From the NCBI RefSeq assembly GCF_009827495.1, contig NZ_WTZA01000001.1:930001-994000 (forward strand): a stretch of 64,000 nucleotides of DNA. The letters are read 5' to 3'. Origin of the DNA: Tsuneonella aeria. GTDB lineage: Bacteria > Pseudomonadota > Alphaproteobacteria > Sphingomonadales > Sphingomonadaceae. Each line of letters starts with the position of its first letter. Within the stretch, counting starts at the first letter, position 1. The position numbers were made by a program, and so were the translations under genes. Of this stretch, positions 63,444 through 64,000 are shown piece after piece. A model generated the notes under the pieces. It did not search any database. It saw nothing but the letters and a program-made list of their open reading frames with translations, and was not told where the DNA came from.

Positions 63444-64000
63444 GGCCCGACCGTTTTCGCCATTTCGCGGCGATCGACTGGTCCGGCGCGGTGGGCGAGC
63501 GCCATGCCGGGATCGCGGTCGCGATCTGCGGGCAAGGGGATGCGCCGCCGCGCATCGTGCGCCCCGGCCACCGCTGGTCACGGCAGGAAGTCGCCGACTG
63601 GATCGCCCGCGGGATGCCGGAAGACACGCTGGTCGGCCTCGACATATCGGGCTCGCTCGCGTTCGCGGACCGGGGCGCGTACTTTCCGGGCTGGGCGGAG
63701 AGTCCGGTGGATGCCCGCGCGCTGTGGGCGCTGGTGGAGGGCCTGAGCGCCGCCGATCCGCACCTTGCCGCTGGCAGCTTCGTTGACCATCCGGAGATCG
63801 CGCGGCACTATCGCCGGCACGGAGCGCGGGAGGGCGATTTGTTCGGCGGCGGGATCGGCCGCCTGCGGGTGACGGAACGCGTCGGCCAGACGGCTCTGGG
63901 TTGCCGGCCGACAAGCAACTTCAACCTCGTGGGGGCGAGCCAGGTGGGCAAGGCCAGCCTCACCGGCATGCGCGTGCTGCATCGGCTGAACGGCGCGGTC
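63440..64000 (+). CDS. RNase H-like (DUF429-type) protein, cut at window end
   Basis: A GTG at 63440 overlaps the rarA stop (GTGA) and opens a frame of 187 codons that runs off the window. It begins RPDRFRHFAAIDWSGAVGERHAGIAVAIC, with the AAIDWSGA strand and second acid in VGLDISGSLAFADRG that suggest an RNase H-like fold as in DUF429 proteins. The rest includes SNFNLVGASQVGKASLTGMRVLHRL. Function is unknown. The C-terminal part is missing. Confidence 0.72.
   Translation, partial: MRPDRFRHFAAIDWSGAVGERHAGIAVAICGQGDAPPRIVRPGHRWSRQEVADWIARGMPEDTLVGLDISGSLAFADRGAYFPGWAESPVDARALWALVEGLSAADPHLAAGSFVDHPEIARHYRRHGAREGDLFGGGIGRLRVTERVGQTALGCRPTSNFNLVGASQVGKASLTGMRVLHRLNGAV

Overview
The window is a dense, high-GC chromosomal stretch of an alphaproteobacterium, most likely a Sphingomonadales member (Erythrobacteraceae-like). 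This taxonomic call is inference. It rests on a CcrM-type GANTC methylase, the chvI-chvG-hprK-rapZ-EIIA-HPr locus, a 46-residue aa3-oxidase subunit IV gene heading a three-gene pnt operon, and the lptD-surA-pdxA-rsmA order. Nearly everything is housekeeping. There is no prophage, CRISPR array or classical insertion sequence, and no gene-free gap exceeds about 260 bp.

Layout. 1-5,000: end of lptD, then surA, pdxA and rsmA (outer-membrane assembly, vitamin B6, 16S rRNA). 5,000-7,600, minus: a diheme cytochrome paired with a beta-helix protein, and a small lipoprotein. 7,600-11,200, minus: the transhydrogenase operon, split by a DUF559 endonuclease-like gene between 50-bp inverted repeats. 11,290-15,900: an NtrC-like regulator, folP, ccrM and rnhB. 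15,900-20,000, plus: a sugar dehydrogenase-like lipoprotein, an acetyltransferase, DUF1285, a Nudix hydrolase and a CCA-adding enzyme. 20,300-25,700: parC, a PRC-barrel lipoprotein, and two cysteine desulfurases with a ferredoxin. 25,800-30,400: a hydrolase, a TonB-like protein, a DUF885 lipoprotein and a DUF937 protein. 30,500-37,000: pckA facing chvI/chvG, hprK, rapZ, PTS EIIA and HPr, a carbon and envelope signalling hub. 37,000-46,100: an RNA methyltransferase, rmuC, a Cys-rich copper protein, a def with a His-rich insert, recR, fmt, truA, an oxidoreductase, an asparaginase, arsC and tRNA-Val. 46,150-50,500: a TlpA-like lipoprotein, argH, a small lipoprotein, lysA and a CysG-like protein. 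50,500-53,100: a poorly characterised signalling cluster (a J-domain protein facing a receiver, an unknown protein and a winged-helix protein). 53,200-59,150, minus: an L,D-transpeptidase, purA, hisZ, serA and serC. 59,300-64,000: a glycosyltransferase, a membrane protein, DUF2218, PadR, rarA and a truncated RNase H-like gene.

Genes are tightly coupled. Many neighbours share ATGA, GTGA or TTGA junctions, and two divergent pairs share one CATG as both start codons.

The best leads are: the inverted-repeat DUF559 unit whose outer arm supplies the ribosome-binding site of pntAB; the ccrM upstream region with paired GANTC sites and a perfect DnaA box; the signalling cluster whose nearest visible minus-strand terminator lies beyond the opposing J-domain gene; and the shared divergent start codons.
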